Assembly: GCF_964204645.1 (NCBI RefSeq)
Contig: NC_134028.1
Coordinates: 26,820,153-26,884,152 of the forward strand
Direction of reading: 5' to 3'
DNA length: 64,000 nucleotides
Source: Tubulanus polymorphus
Taxonomy: Eukaryota; Nemertea; Palaeonemertea; Tubulaniformes; Tubulanidae
Below the pieces are notes generated by a model, which made no database searches, was not told the origin of the DNA, and saw only the letters and a program-made list of their open reading frames with translations. Shown here one piece after another: positions 61,771 through 64,000 of this stretch. A program made the translations under genes and the position numbers. The stretch's first letter is position 1, and each line of letters begins with the position of its first letter.

Positions 61771-62992
61771 GACAGTATCGAGGTAAGTGACTGATTGCTT
61801 TTTAATTGTTCAAGCGCTTATCATCGAAATTTGATCATGCGACGAATCATGCAATTGCGAATACAGCTCCGACAGCTTTGCGTAACGCAAGAAAAAAGAA
61901 TCGATATCAAGTACTTAAACAACAGCCTCTTCTTACTAAGACAGTTTTTGCAATTTTTAGAATCGAACTTTTTCATTCGGAATATTCGTGCTATTGTACG
62001 CCGGATATTCGTAATAAAAATGTAGATAACACTAAAAAACCGTAAATTGCACAAAGTAGATCTCCGTTCTACTGTCATTCATCTCAAACGAAAAATGGCC
62101 CCTTTAAATCGTCATTTTATTGATGTTCAGCACGAACCGGGCCTCGAATAAATATCCCATAAACAACGACTTCGTTTATCGACTGATGCCATCAAACGGA
62201 GACAGCTTTCAAAGCGATAGAGCGATTCTAATTGTTTTATGCAATATACGCGTCTCCGAAAATTACTGACACAAGTAACAACGAACTAACGATGTTTATT
62301 AGAAAGATTTCAGAGAAAATGATTTGACATTAACAACCTTGTGACTGCGATGAAACTCCCAAGACCCGGTACACCCCGACGCGCACGACTTATAGTCATT
62401 GTAAAACCCATTATATACAGAATTTAAAAGCGAAATTTATTCATCAAGTGGCAAACTTTGTTAACTACTTCCGGTAATTGAAAAATCAAAAATCAATTCG
62501 GATGTGACGTCACGAGTGTCGTAACAATACCTCTCTCAATCTCTGTATAGAAGCCGTCATTTACTTTCCGTGAAATTAATTTGTACTTCAATTTGACATT
62601 GTAAAGCAGTGTTACGCGTTACCCTTAGATTTTCAAAAAAAGAAACAGAATGTTGTAAAGTTGAGTAATGTGCCACACACGAGTGCCACGATGCCCTTGA
62701 AGTCGCGAAAACAAGATTTCTAACGACCGTACATAATGTCAATACAGATCTTCGGTTATAGAGACTACTGAGTTCTACTGTATTTTGATAGAATCCCGTG
62801 TCAAAAACATGTCATCGTTTAATCACGTTTATTTGACATCGCGATCCGCGACATTAATTCAGCTCGTTTTTATTATGTTTACGTCTGCTAGGAATATCCC
62901 GAGACAAATCCACTGATAATAGGAACATATCCTGCAGAATTTCGATATGATTGTATTAATGAAGACACTCGCTATCGTGTACCCGACCAAGT
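61771..62992. other. Non-coding stretch
   Basis: Overlapping ORFs at 61795-62078 on both strands show no domain. Nothing else could be named. Confidence -1.
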
Positions 62993-63199
62993 ATGAAATT
63001 ACCCTCGCGAATATCAATTACGTTACAACTCGCTCGCTCGCCTTCACCAGAACATGAATTTGTAAAAAAAAACGTATTAACTAAATCCAGCGAGGCTCCT
63101 GCGGATATACAGGCCGGATTGAACATCGAGTTTGAATATAATTTGGAAGATTTATCGTCAGAAAACGTCAGAAAATACGTAAACTACATTGCGTTTTAG
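62993..63199 (+). CDS. Unrecognised short ORF, weak candidate
   Basis: A 68-codon frame ends in TAG. Its second half (residues about 34-66) is acidic and free of low-complexity runs, with NIEFEYNLEDLSSENV, which looks more protein-like than most frames here. No family, signal peptide or splice context is recognised. Confidence -1.
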   Translation: MKLPSRISITLQLARSPSPEHEFVKKNVLTKSSEAPADIQAGLNIEFEYNLEDLSSENVRKYVNYIAF

Positions 63200-63825
63200 C
63201 TTCATTTTCTGCAACGGATCCGAAAACTCGATGTATCGGAGACAAATATTGAATACTAGAATATAATTGTAAAATGTTGATGTATTTCTGCAATGTTCAC
63301 GTGTAAAACTAACAGCTATGATATACATGTATAAACTGTCCATTGTTGATTACTGTGTTTTCAGAACAGATAATTTACAATCATAGCTACATTAACGATT
63401 AACAAGTTTAGACGTCAAATGATACATCATCAATTCCGGATTCGGTAAGAATACAATACGTATATTATATCTGTAGATATTGTCAATAGAACGAGTAGAA
63501 TTCAATAGAGAGTTCAGTATCGATGATATACAGCAGTGTGGAATACTGGCGAAGATGCGCCTTGAATTCTGACATTCTCTCGACGACGTTTCGAATTCCT
63601 ATTATTGCTGCTTACGACACCGTACGGATTCATCAAAGTTTTATCTGATTATTGATAAGGGAAATATCGATCTAGTGTTGGTATAGCATACGTACATCAC
63701 TCACACTACCAGACGATCAAACCACATTCTGCAACCAAAGATAACATAAGTCTGAACACTGTAAACACTAAACTCTTCTCAGAGACCGAATTATTTGTAT
63801 TTGCTCATGTATATTTGCGTGATTA
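63200..63825. other. Non-coding stretch
   Basis: Nothing recognisable was seen here. Confidence -1.
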
Positions 63826-63829
63826 GGTA

Positions 63830-63925
63830 AAAGTGGCCGATGCTATAGTCAGCCTTGCTTGAACGAGCTTAAATGATATCCCGTGAATGTGGGTTCGAAC
63901 CCGGGCTGTGGTAGAATTTTACGCT
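63830..63925 (+). repeat. tRNA-like sequence with B box, probable SINE
   Basis: GGGTTCGAACCC (63891-63902) is a strong B box, with GTGGCCGATGCTATAGTC (63833-63850) upstream where an A box would be. The T stem is only partly paired and the body is longer than a tRNA, so a SINE is more likely. Confidence -1.
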
Positions 63926-64000
63926 CCGTAATTTAAACCCAGGCCGACCCTCCTCCGGAGTAGCGCAAATATAGAATAGAAATCGATCGTGCTGAGTGGC

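Overview
The window looks like nuclear DNA from an animal, most likely an AT-rich marine invertebrate; a lophotrochozoan such as a mollusc, annelid or brachiopod is a guess. Supporting signs are very sparse coding, abundant microsatellites, long minisatellites with higher-order structure, small terminal-inverted-repeat (TIR) elements, tRNA-like B boxes of SINE type, and LINE-like 3' tails. I see no bacterial-style operons, no CRISPR array and no intact rRNA or tRNA gene. The species cannot be fixed from sequence alone.

Only one gene is clear. At the left edge (1-633, minus strand) lies the N-terminal 211 codons of a rhodopsin-like peptide receptor of the FMRFamide-receptor type, running off the window. 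It lacks a Met-initiated line among the usual closed ORFs because it has no stop inside the window. Four other stretches have a weak coding look (39222-39569 plus; 51454-51604 minus; 57801-58115 plus; 62993-63199 plus). I do not recognise any of them.

The rest is non-coding and repeat-rich. I could group short inverted-repeat elements into six families by comparing copies within the window: A (1857, 5586), B (2034 and a relic at 33619), C (3880, 10958, 14475), D (12956, 36165), E (23939, 41696) and a pogo-like element (20949). Tandem arrays lie at 2181 (43 bp), 15396 (about 27 bp), 17540 (164-bp higher-order unit), 21333 (15 bp x 21), 24157 (52 bp), 32969 (32 bp), 33901 (CAGT), 40114 (29 bp x 8) and 60957 (CT, over 200 bp of it perfect). 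Five separate GCN/CAG trinucleotide runs occur outside any recognisable gene. Long stretches, notably 6.7-8.9, 18.2-20.9, 25-28.9, 34.2-39.2, 43.5-51.4 and 55.4-60.9 kb, show nothing I can name beyond small inverted repeats.

No multi-gene system can be read from this window. The most useful leads are the unusual receptor (no TM3 cysteine, sequons in loop 1), the element whose inverted ends enclose its own minisatellite, and the near-palindromic families, which could be followed in the whole genome.
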